From positions 1,338,576 to 1,402,575 of the forward strand of contig NW_012236528.1 in NCBI RefSeq assembly GCF_000787575.1: a stretch of DNA of 64,000 bases, written 5' to 3'. Source of the stretch: Acytostelium subglobosum LB1 (lineage: Eukaryota; Evosea; Eumycetozoa; Acytosteliales; Acytosteliaceae). The translations under genes were made by a program, and so were the position numbers. Positions 1 through 11,886 of the stretch are shown here, one piece after another. The notes under the pieces are model-generated. The model had not been told where the DNA came from, did no database searches, and saw only the letters and a list, made by a program, of their open reading frames with translations. Positions within the stretch are counted from its first letter, which is position 1. Each line of letters begins with the position of its first letter.

Positions 1-206
1 GCCTTAAACTTTGTTATTATTATTCATAATCAATCCTCAATCAACAACAACAACAATGTTTGATAATTAAACTCTACCTATATCTCCTTGGACTGACTCA
101 GTATTTATCCACCTCCATCAATCATTAAAAACAAACAACAACTTGATAAAGTAATAACTTTTACTTCAATAATACAATAATAATATAATTATTTCAAAAA
201 GATAGA

Positions 207-1394
207 ATGAATTCTACCATTCCCATACCAATACCCTATCAAACAACTTTGTCAACTTCATCAACAACTTCCACAATGGACTCTCAGTTGAAAGGAGATT
301 ATATCCATAAGACCAGTTCATTTAGACATATGATTACCAAGGGAGGACTCTATCCTCCAGAACCAAATCGCTACCACCTCTATGTCTCGTTGGCACGTCC
401 ATGGGCTCATATAAGTTTATTACAAAGTAATACAATTAATTTTGATAATCCACTTTACCACAACATCATAAATTTGAGTGATCAATCAATTTATCAAATC
501 AAAATCACTAACATCTCGATATCGATATCCTTTGAGAACGATTATTGTTCGTAGACTGAAAGGTCTTAGACAAATAATTGGTATGACTATTCTTGATTAC
601 TTCCTCAGCTCTGAGGGTTGGCACTTCTCTGAGAGGGAAGGTTGTGATTTGGACCCGATAAACAACTACACCTACTTGAGCCAAGTGTACCATCACGCTA
701 ATCCTCTCTATGAAGGTAGATATACTGTGCCTGTACTATGGGACAAGAAAACATCGACAATTGTTAACAACGACTCTGGTGATATAATTCTTATGTTGAA
801 CTCTGAGTTCAATCAATGGTCCACCAACCCATCACTTGATCTTGCACCTCGAGAGCTCTTACCCATCATTGATGAGACCAACTCCTACATTGACGATATC
901 AACAATGGTGTATACCGATGTGGCTTTGCTGCAGACCAACAAGCTTGTAAGTATCAGAACTCAAAATACTCTTAATAAATATTAATCACATTCTTACTCA
1001 ATCAATATAAATTAAAGACGAAACTGCTTTTAGGAATGTATATTCTGCTTTGGATGTCTTGGAGGCTCGCCTATCAAAGACTAGATGGTTGGTCAGTGAC
1101 AGACTGACTGAGGCAGAAATTAGACTATTCACTACCTTGATCAGATTTGACATTGTGTACTACGGTCACTTCAAGGTCAACAAAAGAATGATCAAGGACT
1201 ACCCTGCCTTGAGTAACTACCTACGCGTCCTCTACCAGAACGAGGCTATCAAACCCACCGTAAACTTCTACCACATCAAACATTGCTACTACGAGTCTCA
1301 AAGATCAATCAACCCTTCTGGAATTGTGCCCATTGGTCCAGAGTCAACTAAAACTAATATTTACTTTTACAATGTCTTGATCAATAATCCTTAA
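207..1394 (+). CDS. Glutathionyl-hydroquinone reductase (Xi-class GST), probably damaged
   Basis: Three blocks encode an Xi-class (ECM4/YqjG-like) glutathione transferase of about 330 residues: exon 1 from 207 to about 410, exon 2 537-946, exon 3 1018-1394 (TAA). The family reduces glutathionyl-hydroquinones. Family landmarks are RYHLYVSLA before the active site, LKGLR, YTVPVLWD, the GFAADQQAY region, DVLEARL and the C-terminal INPSGIVPIGP. The exon 2/3 junction is a clean GTAAGT...AAAG intron that rebuilds a Tyr codon. Two oddities sit together: the catalytic Cys of the family's CPWA motif is Arg (CGT at 396-398, reading ARPWAH), and the exon 1/2 junction at 408-415 lacks a usable donor, reading CATATAAGT where CATAG|GTAAGT would restore the expected HR. 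It is either a decaying gene or has local sequence errors. Confidence 0.8.
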
Positions 1395-1791
1395 TAATAA
1401 AATAAAATATTCATACAATATGATCAACCTATAAATAATTGCCAGCAATAAATACAAATAATATAAATATTTATTTATATTATTGAGAGAGATAAGAATG
1501 GATGGATGAATGATTGATATGATGATATGATATAGGGTAGTGATACCCTTCAAGGTGAATATGATTGATCAGTCTCTCCATTTGCCGGCAAATGGTGTGT
1601 TGAGTCCATCGCACCGCACCAGCAATGCTGGATCAGTGATCCAATAAATAATGTTTGTTGTTGATGTTGCCGTTGTTGCGTCCCCAATGTTTGTCGTCGT
1701 CGTCCTTCTCAAAGAGGTAGTTGTTAGTGTGAAAGTGGCAAGTAATACCACCACCACTTAATGAATGCGTGTTGTTGATGATGTTGAGTGA
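1395..1791. other. Convergent intergenic spacer
   Basis: This spacer lies between the 3' end of the GST-like gene and the 3' end of the receptor kinase on the other strand. It is AT-rich up to about 1500, then has GTTGTTG/GTCGTC-type low-complexity stretches. I see no gene or RNA in it; it should hold both polyadenylation regions. Confidence 0.6.
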
Positions 1792-3598
1792 TTAGTGATT
1801 GATTGATTTCGGCTCCTTGTAGATGACATCTTGATACCCTGATAGGTCCATCATCTCTAGTCGCTGCATAATGTTCTCCATTGATGGCCGCATGAGTGGA
1901 TTCTCCTCCCAGCACTCGGTGATCAACTTTACAAACTCGGGTGGACATTGCTTAGGCAGAGGCGGACGCAGACCCTCGCGACCCACGGCAAAGATCACCT
2001 GGAAGGGTGGCATGCCGGCGTAGGGGTCCATGCGAGTGGCACACTCCCACATCACAATGGCAAATGAGTATACGTCTGCCTTCTCGGTGTAGCGTTGGTT
2101 GCGCAGCACCTCCGGTGCCGTCCAGCATGGTGTGCCACACGCAGTCATTGTGGCCGTCTGTTCGATGGTACTCAGACCAAAGTCGGCCACCTTGACCTTC
2201 CAGTTGTCGTCCACCAGGAGGTTGTGTGACTTGAGGTCTCTGTGCAAGATGATCGGATTGGAGTTGTGTAGATAGATTACGCCCTTGACGGCATCCAGAC
2301 ACATCTTTCTGATGAGTGTCCATTGAAGTACCACCTTGGCATCGTGCAAGATACTATACAATGATCCACGAGGCATATACTCTGTACATATACAAATGTT
2401 TGGAGGTATAGTACATGATCCCAAGAATTGAAGTACATTTGGATGTCTCAGGTTCCTAAGTTGATTGAGTTGATTGAGTGAGTGAGTGCCTCCAAAGTAT
2501 CCATGCATGGATCCATCAATACATACTTCATCAACTCGATCTCCCTGTGGAACTCTTTCATGACGACCTCTGTAATGTTGTGGGCAGGCAGCTTCTTAAC
2601 AGCGACAACGGCGCCACGCCAGTATCCCTTGTAGACCTCGCCAAAGTTACCCTTTCCAATGCGCTCGCCTAGCTTTACCTCTCCAATGTCAATGTTCTTT
2701 CCCTCTGTTGTGGTGGGTGGACGGATGTGTCAGTGTCGATCAGATGATGAACCAATCAATCTATATAGCCACACGTACCTTTGATCTTTTGATAGCCCAT
2801 GCGTCCAATCTTTCTCTTGACAATGACAAAGGTGACGATGATGAGTAGCATGCCACCCACGATTGAACCAGAGATGATGGCCCACTGTTTGGTGGACAGG
2901 TCGTTGAAGCCTCCACTCTTCTTCATCGTGTAATAGAGCAACACCTGCACCTTGTACAGACAGACTCCGTTGGTAATGACGTTGGTCGTCAGCTGATTGA
3001 TGCCCGATACGTTGTATAGGTTCGGGTGGGTGACGTTTGTGATGGGCATCGGCTGCACGGTCAGACAGCGCATGCACTGGCACAAGGGCGCCGTGTAGGC
3101 TATTGTGGTGGGCGGGCCAAAGTTCTCATTCTGTATCATCATCTGCACAACGGCGTTCTGCATGTCGGCATGGCAGTTGAACGTGCCATACAGGTTGAAA
3201 CCGACCGCCTGCAGCACGGCATCCTTTGGCATTGGGTCCAAAAAGTGATTGATGCCATTGTTCCAGTGGCCCATATCATCATAGCTGCATGCATACGTAA
3301 CATTGAGCGTGCTGTTGCAGAATGAGCAAGCAAAGTACGTGCCACCACTCCAGAACAAATCGACTGTTGCCACGCCGTATCCAGGAATGATTGGTACATC
3401 ACCTGATGTTGATGTATCCTCCAACTCATTATTATCTATATTATTACTGTTGCTGTTGCTGTTGCTGTCATCGAGTCGATCATATAGTGTCATGTCCATT
3501 TGATCGCTACTACTATTACATGTATGAAAGAATATCTGTAGTAGCAAGATGATCCCCAGTGCAATGAAGGGTCGACATCGTGTCATCATCGTCATCAT
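1792..3598 (-). CDS. Receptor-like TKL protein kinase (Drk/VSK type), copy A
   Basis: Exons 3598-2779, 2704-2527 and 2455-1792 encode 553 residues. The start is the ATG at 3598, just before a signal-peptide-like hydrophobic stretch (FIALGIILLLQIFF). An N-glycosylation-rich extracellular part with many Cys follows, then one membrane helix (around IVGGMLLIIVTFVIV) and a cytoplasmic kinase domain. The kinase has the glycine loop GKGNFGEV, VAVKK, HRDLKSHN, DFGLST and an APE motif, so it looks catalytically intact and of the TKL group. The layout and tandem duplication match the dictyostelid DrkA-D/VSK receptor-like kinases, some of which are linked to phagosome maturation. The ligand is unknown. 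A 275-bp part of the last exon is identical to copy B downstream. Confidence 0.9.
1961..2235 (-). repeat. Kinase tract identical to 4676-4950
   Basis: This 275-bp stretch of the catalytic domain of copy A matches 4676-4950 of copy B without a difference that I could find. Sequence on both sides diverges at once, at synonymous and non-synonymous sites. It covers the DFG-to-APE region and part of the C-lobe. Confidence 0.9.
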
Positions 3599-4518
3599 TG
3601 TCAATGAGTGAGTGAGTGAGTGAGTGATTGTGTGTGTGTGTAACTGCGTGATTGATTGATTGATTGAATATGTGAGTGCTTGATTGATTGAATGATTAAT
3701 AAATGGTTAACATGAATGACATTGTAGTACAGTATAAGTATGTATAGTATAGTAGTATGTATATTTATAACTACATGTAATGTAAATGTAATGTATGATT
3801 ACTGCGAGTGCGTAGAACACAAAGAAGCAAGCAAGCTGGTAAACAAACAAACACACACTCCACTCACATCACATTGTCATGTACCCCAACTAAGGTTGAA
3901 AGTCTAGGCATGATTGGTACATGTATTATTATTAATGTTGTGGGATTGTTTGTTTGCAAAGATGCTCAAGGCAAGAGTTGCCCATTAGGCTTTGACCCAC
4001 ATCCGCCATCAACTTTTCAGATTGTTTTTGCCCACACTAGAGGTGTGCATCCACTTTTCGAAAGGGCGAGCTCGCCCACACCCACTTTCAATCAACAATA
4101 CATTGCAACAATAATCTATGATCATTCCTATGCTTCTGGATTGTTTTGAATGATTGATTGTTTGATGGCCTTCATGCCCCAAGCCAAAGACATTTTATTG
4201 TATCACTCAACAAAGTAGATGATGTATGTCTATACAAGTTTGTTGAGTCGATGATTGTTTGTTTGTTTGGGGTTGATTGATTGATTGACTGATTGAAAGG
4301 AAAGAGAAGAAGAAGAAGGATGTCTGCTCACCAGAGATCCAGCTGAGTTTGAATTTGAATTTGAGTTTGAGTTTGAGTGTGTGTGGGTGGGGGACTGGAA
4401 ATTAGGTTGGATACGAAGAAGGAGTTCCATTCGACTGTGTGAAGTGAGTATCGATATTGCCATCGGTCTGGCTGGTGTGATGAGATGAGGTATTATGTGT
4501 GAGAGTGATGATGGTCGA
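3599..4518. other. Spacer between tandem kinase genes
   Basis: This 920-bp spacer holds the promoter side of copy A and the 3' side of copy B. It contains GAGT and TGATTGAT runs near 3603-3690, a 14-bp perfect GC-rich palindrome at 4064-4077 (GGGCGAGCTCGCCC), and a GAATTT/GAGTTT low-complexity tract near 4350. Open frames here (3808-4149, 4230-4463) look like low-complexity chance frames; I see no gene. Confidence 0.55.
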
Positions 4519-6685
4519 TCATTGATTCGGTTTGATTATGACATCTGGCCAGCCAGTGACATCAACTGCCTCCATTCGCATTAGTGCCACCTCCATTGAC
4601 GGACGATTGTCGGCGTTCTCAGCCCAGCAGTCGGTCATCAGCGTCACAAACTCAGGCGGACAGCTGCGAGGCACGGGCGGACGCAGACCCTCGCGACCCA
4701 CGGCAAAGATCACCTGGAAGGGTGGCATGCCGGCGTAGGGGTCCATGCGAGTGGCACACTCCCACATCACAATGGCAAATGAGTATACGTCTGCCTTCTC
4801 GGTGTAGCGTTGGTTGCGCAGCACCTCCGGTGCCGTCCAGCATGGTGTGCCACACGCAGTCATTGTGGCCGTCTGTTCGATGGTACTCAGACCAAAGTCG
4901 GCCACCTTGACCTTCCAGTTGTCGTCCACCAGGAGGTTGTGTGACTTGAGATCTCTGTGCAGGATCACCGGGATTGAGCTGTGCAGATATATGATGCCCT
5001 TGATCGCGTCCAGACATATCTTCTTGATCAAACTCCATGGCAACACCATTGTTGGATCGTGCAATATCGTGTACAACGATCCCCTCTGCATATACTCTGT
5101 ACAAATACAGATGTTTGGAGGTATCGTGCATGATCCCAAGAACTGGATCACATTTGGATGTCTCAAGTTCCTGTTTTTGATTGAGTAATTGAGTGATTGA
5201 GTGAGTGAGTGTGATCAGGTGATCGATCAATCAATGTTTGGAACTTACTTCATCAGGTCAATCTCCCTGTGGAACTCCCTCATCACACTCTCAGTGATGT
5301 TGTGAGCTGGCAACTTCTTGATGGCCACAACTGCACCTCTCCATTGTCCCTTGAACACCTCGCCAAAGTTACCCTTTCCAATCCTCTCTCCAAGTTTGAT
5401 CTCTGTAATATCAATCTCTTTACCCTCTGTTTATGATGTATATGCGTATACGAGGTTAGTAGATGTGACGCGTACTCCTTGGCCTCGGCGCGCAGAACCC
5501 CCGCCTGGGGAAAACTGTGACTTACCTTTTAACTCTATGTATCCTTGCCTGGCAAACTTGTTGCGAACATAGACAAAGACTATGATAAAGACTAGTGCTC
5601 CACCTGTTATCGAAGACGAGATGATGATCCAGTCTTTGGTCGAAAGACCTTGGGGTTCGGGCTTGGGTCCATCAGTGGTGGCGCCAGTAGCTGTGGTCGC
5701 GGCTGTTGTAGCCGTGGTCGCGGGTGTAGTCGTCTCTGTTGTCGCCGACGTGGTCACAGTCGTCGTTGCTGTAGTAGTCGCTGTAGTGGCTGNGGTGGTA
5801 GACGTGTTCGATGTCGTTGGTGTAGTGGTTGTGGTGATGGTCGATGTCGTTGGTGTCGTGGTGTTGGCGGTCGTGATCACAGGGGGATGCATCGTGTAGT
5901 AGAGCATGACCTGGACCTTCCACAGACATATTGGATTCCTAAACACATTGATCGACACCGAGTTGGCGCCTGTATAGTTGTAGATGTCGTGCTTCCACTC
6001 GGCTGCCGGGATCGTAAAGCTGGACACACACAACGGACACTCGCATATGTTCTCATAGTCGACCGTCGTCTGGTTGCCCACTTCTTCGCCCTCGACCAAT
6101 ATCAGCAGCTGTGTCTTACTGTGTGAGTCGACGTCACAGTTGAACGTGCCCCACAGCTCAAAGCCGATGGCCTTTAGCGCGGCATTCGATGGCATTGGAT
6201 CTTCAAACACCTGCAGACCATCATTCCAATTTCCCTTTGGGTTGCCATTATCATCTTGGCTACATGCATAAGATGAAGCATTTGTTGTAGTGCATGAACA
6301 ATTGATTGTCATGCCTCCTGTCTGTTATTCGTTTGATTGATTGGTCGATTGATTGAGTGGGGGTAGGGGGGAAATGGGGAAATGGGGGTGGGATGATTCC
6401 GGGAGCACATGTTAGTGATCAATCAATCAATCATATGATGAAACTACATACCCAGTATACATCGGCAGTTGCTAGACTATATTCTTTCAGTTCATCCTTG
6501 GAGGGGAACCTTGGACGTGACTCCTGGTACTGGATCGGTATCCTGCCGACTCCGCCCCCTACACTTCGGCTTCCGACTTGTTGCAATGACACTGACAGTG
6601 AACCCACTGGACAATGTATCAGGAGCAGTCCCAGTACAATGGTCAGATACATTAGTACTGACTTTTGAACATGTAGGCTCATCAT
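4519..6685 (-). CDS. Receptor-like TKL protein kinase (Drk/VSK type), copy B
   Basis: Exons 6685-6452, 6321-5526, 5426-5249 and 5170-4519 encode 619 residues. The start ATG at 6685 opens a signal peptide (YLTIVLGLLLIHC). The extracellular part is like copy A (the ACSQDD and DPMPSNAALKAIGFELWGT regions match its counterparts), but a Thr-rich, mucin-like stalk of about 60 residues (5660-5880, with one N at 5793) is inserted before the single membrane helix. The kinase domain keeps HRDLKSHN, DFG and APE. The 178-nt exon carrying the glycine loop has the same length and phases as in copy A, while copy B has one more intron in the extracellular part. It is a tandem paralogue in the same orientation, with kinase sequence homogenised with copy A. 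Confidence 0.9.
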
Positions 6686-7365
6686 TCAATATTATTATTT
6701 GTTTGTTATTGTGTATGTGTGTGTGGAGATGATGATGGTCGCTTGCTTGCTCACTCGATCACTCGCTAAATCGGGAAAGTTCGCTGTTATATAATATATA
6801 TAGTATATGTTTGCTGTATTTTGATTGATTGTTTGTTGTATATTACAATGTTGATTGTTTGATTGATCGAAGTCTATATTTTACAATTATATGTCGTCTT
6901 TGATTGATTGGCTGAACGATTGTTTGTTTGCTATTGTTTTGTTTTGTTGTTGTGTACGTTATCTGTTTGTGTGATTGTGTAATTGTGTGTGTGTGTGTAT
7001 GTATATGTCTTGCAAAAGTGGAGGTGTAGTACTTTGATCAAAGACTAAGTTGGACCTTGGCACTCTCACACACACACACACCAAAGTCTACCAAACAATG
7101 TGTGAAACCGACACAACAATAAGATTTCGTGTGAATAATACAAAATATCAAGTATCCGCTAGTGTTGAAAAAGAAGGGGGCTTCGCAAAGCGAAAAATTA
7201 GGTCCTGGTCTTGCGGTGCTGGGGCTGCAAAGACCAACTAAAGCCCTGCCTCTACGTTGTTGATACATAGGAGGACCAGGTGTTAATCACAGCCCACCAA
7301 TGCAACTTTCACCAAAGTCCACTCCTTGTACAACATTGAATGAATAAATGAATGTATGATGATCA
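6686..7365. other. Upstream spacer of kinase B with a structured segment
   Basis: The first half is T-rich promoter-like sequence with TTGATTGATTG and TGTGTG runs. From about 7180 to 7310 base composition rises and inverted repeats appear: CCTGGTC near 7203 pairs with GACCAGG near 7273, and GGTCTT pairs with AAGACC inside. No frame looks coding, so a non-coding RNA or relic repeat is possible. Short blocks resemble 27250-27430 in the other orientation. Confidence 0.4.
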
Positions 7366-7980
7366 TCACCATTTATTTACAACTTGTGCAGAATACTTTG
7401 TATCGATTGAATTGATTATACGCTCGAGGAAGAAGCTATAGTCTGGATGTGACTCGGTTGTCACAATGGCAGTGGCATTGTCAAAGTACACTCTTGCACT
7501 TCTAACAATTGATTGTGCGTCCAACGTCGTCTTGATACGATTGGCGCATGACATACATCCAATGCCACCAATCTTAATTTCATAATACGTATCTGATAAC
7601 ACTGTTGCTGCTGTAGTTGCAGTACTTGTTGTTGAAGTGGAGAGCGTTGATGTGAATGCACTCATACCACCTTCATTGACAAAGCGTACTATGTCTGGAC
7701 TGATGGTCAATGCTAGGGAGAGGGATAGGATGAGTGCAGTCCTCTTGTTGAAACCATAACGATAGATTGTGTATGATAGTGATAGTATGGTGAGTGCTGC
7801 AAACTGACTCCTATAAGGGTTCAACACAGAGAAGCCTGAACATGATACAGAGAATGCATTCAACACCAATTGCACTACACAACATGATGACGATAACAAT
7901 GCACTTGCGACAGGTGATATCCAACTTAAGGTACCACTATTATTATTATTAACTTGTTGTTTCTTTGTTATTGTTGTCAT
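7366..7980 (-). CDS. MerT-like membrane protein with C-terminal HMA domain
   Basis: This is a single-exon gene of 204 residues with ATG at 7980. The N-terminal half has hydrophobic helices with the vicinal pair SSSCCVVQLVL followed by SCSGFSVLNPYRSQF, resembling MerT mercuric transport proteins (Cys pair in the first helix, a PYR motif after the second). Residues 130-204 form a heavy-metal-associated domain with the metal-binding GCMSCA motif (MxCxxC class: Met-Ser-Cys-Ala after GC) and a beta-alpha-beta-like remainder. In bacterial mer systems MerP hands Hg(II) to MerT; here both activities appear on one chain. Role in metal transport or detoxification is inference. It could act in the plasma membrane or an organelle; no clear targeting signal is seen. 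Confidence 0.7.
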   Translation of the reverse strand: MTTITKKQQVNNNNSGTLSWISPVASALLSSSCCVVQLVLNAFSVSCSGFSVLNPYRSQFAALTILSLSYTIYRYGFNKRTALILSLSLALTISPDIVRFVNEGGMSAFTSTLSTSTTSTATTAATVLSDTYYEIKIGGIGCMSCANRIKTTLDAQSIVRSARVYFDNATAIVTTESHPDYSFFLERIINSIDTKYSAQVVNKW

Positions 7981-8719
7981 TATTTGATTGATTGATGTAT
8001 GATTGATGATGTAAGTTATTTATAATACAAGTAAATCATGAATTGAGCAATGAGTAGTGAGTAATGAGTATGACAGGTGTCATTTAGTTGAATCTTTGTA
8101 ACAAAGATGACGAGGAAAGATGGATCGGGACAACCCACATGTATTGATTCAGATTCGAATTCCGAATGGAACACTTTGGAGTTAGATACACATCACTCTT
8201 ATGTGTTGTTGTCGTTGAAATATAATAATTCATTATTATTAGTTGTTGACTCATCAATCAATTAATCAATCAATCAAACAAACAATCAAACTAATAATAA
8301 CTGTAATAATACAACATCAAGTATTTGAGTATGACAATGAATGAATGAATGATTGAATTGGAGAAAGAACACGAACAAAGTTAAGATTGAGATGGATTGA
8401 TATTATTATTAATTAATAAATATCTTGTTTATTGGCTTCAAGAGGCATAAGATACTTTTTGATTGATCAGGGGCACCTGGGGAAGGACCTACCAATCATA
8501 CCCGAGTGGTGGTCACCGAATAAATAAAATATCTTTGAACAATGAATGATCACACCCAGTGATGGCTTTAGTTCACCAACAGACATCAATCACACACACC
8601 TACATTATGCAAAGATGGATTGATTGGAACGAGAGAGTGGATCACTGCTCATTCTATCTTGAATCAACGATCGTCAATATTCCATTTCGTTAATATCAAT
8701 ATACAGATAACATATTCAA
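7981..8719. other. Divergent promoter region
   Basis: This spacer separates divergent genes, the MerT-HMA protein on the left and alpha-mannosidase on the right. It is AT-rich with TGATTGATTG, AATGAATG and TTATTATTA runs. I see no coding or RNA gene. Confidence 0.6.
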
Positions 8720-11700
8720 ATGTATAAACCAAGTAACACTGTATACTTGTTCCTGGCAATCACCTTGTTGTGTGTTGTCACAACAACTAATGCCTTGAGA
8801 AAGCCCAAGGCCCCACTCATCTACCCCATGAGCTCAAACGTGACCAATGTCCACATAGTCGCTCACACTCATGACGTAAGTTCATCAACTTCCAAGACCA
8901 TACTCACACTGACTGACCAACATGACACTCACTCACTCACCTACTTAGGATGTTGGCTGGTTGAAGACTGTCGACCAGTACTATGTCGGCCTAAACATGT
9001 CGATCGCCTTTGCTGGCGTTCAGTACACTTTGGACGAGGTCATTATGGGCCTGCTCCAGAATGCCAACAGACGTTTCATCTATGTCGAGATCGCCTACTT
9101 TATGAGATGGTGGAATGAACAGACGCCAGAGCTTCAGGAGGACGTAACCGAGTTGGTCCACAATGGCCAGCTTGAGTTTATCAACGGAGGCTGGTGTATG
9201 AATGATGAAGCCACCACCTACTACGACGACATCATCGATCAGATGACCTTGGGACACCAGTTCCTCAATCAAAAGTTTGGTGTCACTCCCAAGATTGGCT
9301 GGCACATCGACCCCTTTGGACACTCCAGTGCCCAGGCTGCCCTCTTTGCCAACCTAGGATTCGAGGCCTTCTTCATATGTCGTCTCGACTACCAAGATGA
9401 TGTAAGTTAAGTTAACATGAAGTCACGTGATTGATTGGATGTCATGCGATCATGTGTCACGTTATCAACTTGACACCTGACATTTTATTAATTCGCCAGC
9501 CTTACTAACTCCTGTCTCCTACTCCCGCCCGCCAACCCTCTAGGCCATCAGACTGGCTGACAAACGCATGGAGTTCATTTGGAATGGTACCCAGTCCACG
9601 CCACAGTACCAGTTGTTCACGGGTGTCCTCAGGAACCACTATTGCACACCATCTGGTTTCTCTTTTGAGGACGGAGACGACCCCATCCAGAACGACCCAA
9701 CTCTATTCAACTACAATGTCCAGCAGCGTGCTGAGGAGTTCGTCGCAATGGCCCTCGAGTATGCCTCGCACTACACCACCAACAACGTGTTGATCCCATT
9801 CGGCTGCGACTTTGCCTACATCGACGCCAACCTCTACTTCAAGAACATCGACAAGTTGATCGCCTACATCAATGCCAACCCACAGTATGGCATCAACGTC
9901 TTCTACTCGACGCCATCGATCTACACCAATGCTGTCAACGAGGCCGGAGTGTCCTTCTCGGTAAAGACCGACGACTTCTTCCCATACGCTGACAATGAGT
10001 ACTCTTACTGGACTGGCTACTTTGTGAGCCGTCCCGCCCTCAAGGGTTACGTTCGCCAGACCAACGCCCTTCTCCATGTCGCCGAGCAGCTGCTCGTCAC
10101 ATCGCAGAGCGAGATCCCAAGTGTCCAGTCCACATACTTCCCCCAGGTCGAGGTACTCCGCCAGGCCCAGGGTGTTGCCCAGCATCATGATGCCGTCTCC
10201 GGTACTGAGAAGCAGGAGGTCGCATGGGACTATGCCATGCGATTGTCAATCGGCCAATATGCCGTGTACGAGGCACTGGACAGTGTTGTCGGACAACTAC
10301 TTGTCGGTTCAGGCAACCAATCTGTACCATCCATGCAGTTCTGCCCATTGCTCAATGAGTCTTCGTGTCCAGCTCTGACCCAGCTTGCCCAGGGAACCAA
10401 TGTACCAGTCGTCTTGTACAACTCATTGTCCTGGTCTCGTTTCGAGCATGTCCGTCTCCCCGTCCCAACAGCCACAGTCTACGTGTCCAATGAGTATGGC
10501 GCTGTGTCCTCACAGACCACCACCGAACAGGACGGCACTATCTCCCTCTCGTTCACTGCTGAGGTCCCACCCTTTGGTTTCGCCTCTTACGTGCTCTCGA
10601 CCAGCGCACCACAGGACTCTGAGGCCGTCCACGCTGAGGCTCATGCCACAGCGGTCACCGCAGGCGACATAGTGATGCAGAATGCTTTCATCTCTGTGAG
10701 CTTTGATGGCAAGACCGGTGCCATCAAGAGCATCACCAATGTCACCTCTGGCTCATCAATCGCAGTCACTCAGGAGTACTTGATGTACGACCCATCAACG
10801 GGTGACCACAGCTCGGGTCAGTGCTCGGGTGCCTACATCTTCCGCCCCGTCAGCCAGACCCCCTCGACCTACACCACCACCGACCCCAAGGTCACCTACG
10901 CCCCAGGCAGCATGGTCAGCACACTTACTCGCTATTGGAACGCCAACATGATCCAGACATTCCGTCTGTACGCCAACGCCTACTACCTCGAGCTGGAGGA
11001 GACCGTCGGTCCTATCAGCATCGCTGACAACAAGGGCAAGGAGGTAATCTCTCGCTACACAACCGACCTGCACACCAACAACCTGTGGTACTCGGACGCC
11101 AACGGCATGGAGATGCAGGAACGTGAGCTCAACAAGCGCTACTCATGGAACTACACCGTGGTGCAGCCCGTGTCTGGCAACTACGTGCCAGTCAACGCAA
11201 TCACATACTTGCAGGATACCACCAAGAACCAGCAACTGACTTTTGTCACCGATCGTTCGCGCTCATGTGCTTCACTCAGCGATGGCGAGATCGAGATGAT
11301 GTTGCACCGCAGGACATTGCGCGATGATGGTCGTGGTGTGGGCGAGCCCATGAACGAGTCGACACAGATCGTCACAACTACCAAGATCGTCTTCCACGGT
11401 ATCAACAACGACGCACAGTCTATGTACCGTCCATTGTCACTGGAGCACAATCACCCATTGTTCCCCGTGTTCACCACCACCCAGCAGTCCCCCAGTGTCT
11501 GGTCCTCGCAGTACCGCGGCACATACAGCCCACTGGCCCTCAACCTCCCAGCTGGCGTGCGTGTCCACACCCTGCAGTGGCTGGACGGTTCAGACACATC
11601 CATCATCTTGCGTCTCCAGAACATCTATGAGCTGGATGGACAGGACACTGTTGATCCCCAACTGATCACTTTGGACGCCAGCACACTGTTCTCCACCTAC

Positions 11701-11886
11701 TCTGTGACATCAATCACCGAAATGAACTTGTCGGCCACCCTCAAACTATCCAGCTTTGAGCGTTTGAGCTGGAAGACCAACACTGGCACATGGTACCCCA
11801 ACAATGGATCATTGGATAACTTCACCGTCCAGCTTACTCCCATGGATGTCCGTACATTTATCATCACCCTCGAGTCTTCCATTTAA
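8720..11886 (+). CDS. manA: Lysosomal alpha-mannosidase (GH38)
   Basis: Exons 8720-8875, 8949-9401 and 9544-11886 encode 983 residues. GH38 alpha-mannosidases hydrolyse terminal alpha-mannose from N-glycans in lysosomes. The start opens a signal peptide ([15 protein letters not shown]). The first junction rebuilds HTHDDVGWLKT, a metal-binding family motif, and [13 protein letters not shown] carries the catalytic nucleophile Asp. WWNEQ and the HHDAVSGT zinc/active-site segment follow. Many NxS/T sites fit a secreted glycoprotein. Length matches the D. discoideum lysosomal enzyme ManA (about 1000 residues), and order of motifs is complete. The Golgi mannosidase II type is less likely because there is no N-terminal membrane anchor and stem. 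Confidence 0.95.

Noticed and set aside
1952-2323. Overlapping frames inside both kinase genes, including 4584-4910 on the plus strand
   Set aside because: They are shadow frames shared because the two kinase tracts are identical, not separate genes.
3808-4463. Two frames in the spacer between the kinase genes
   Set aside because: Simple-sequence content (AACAAACA, GAATTT, GAGTTT) and no recognisable protein features.
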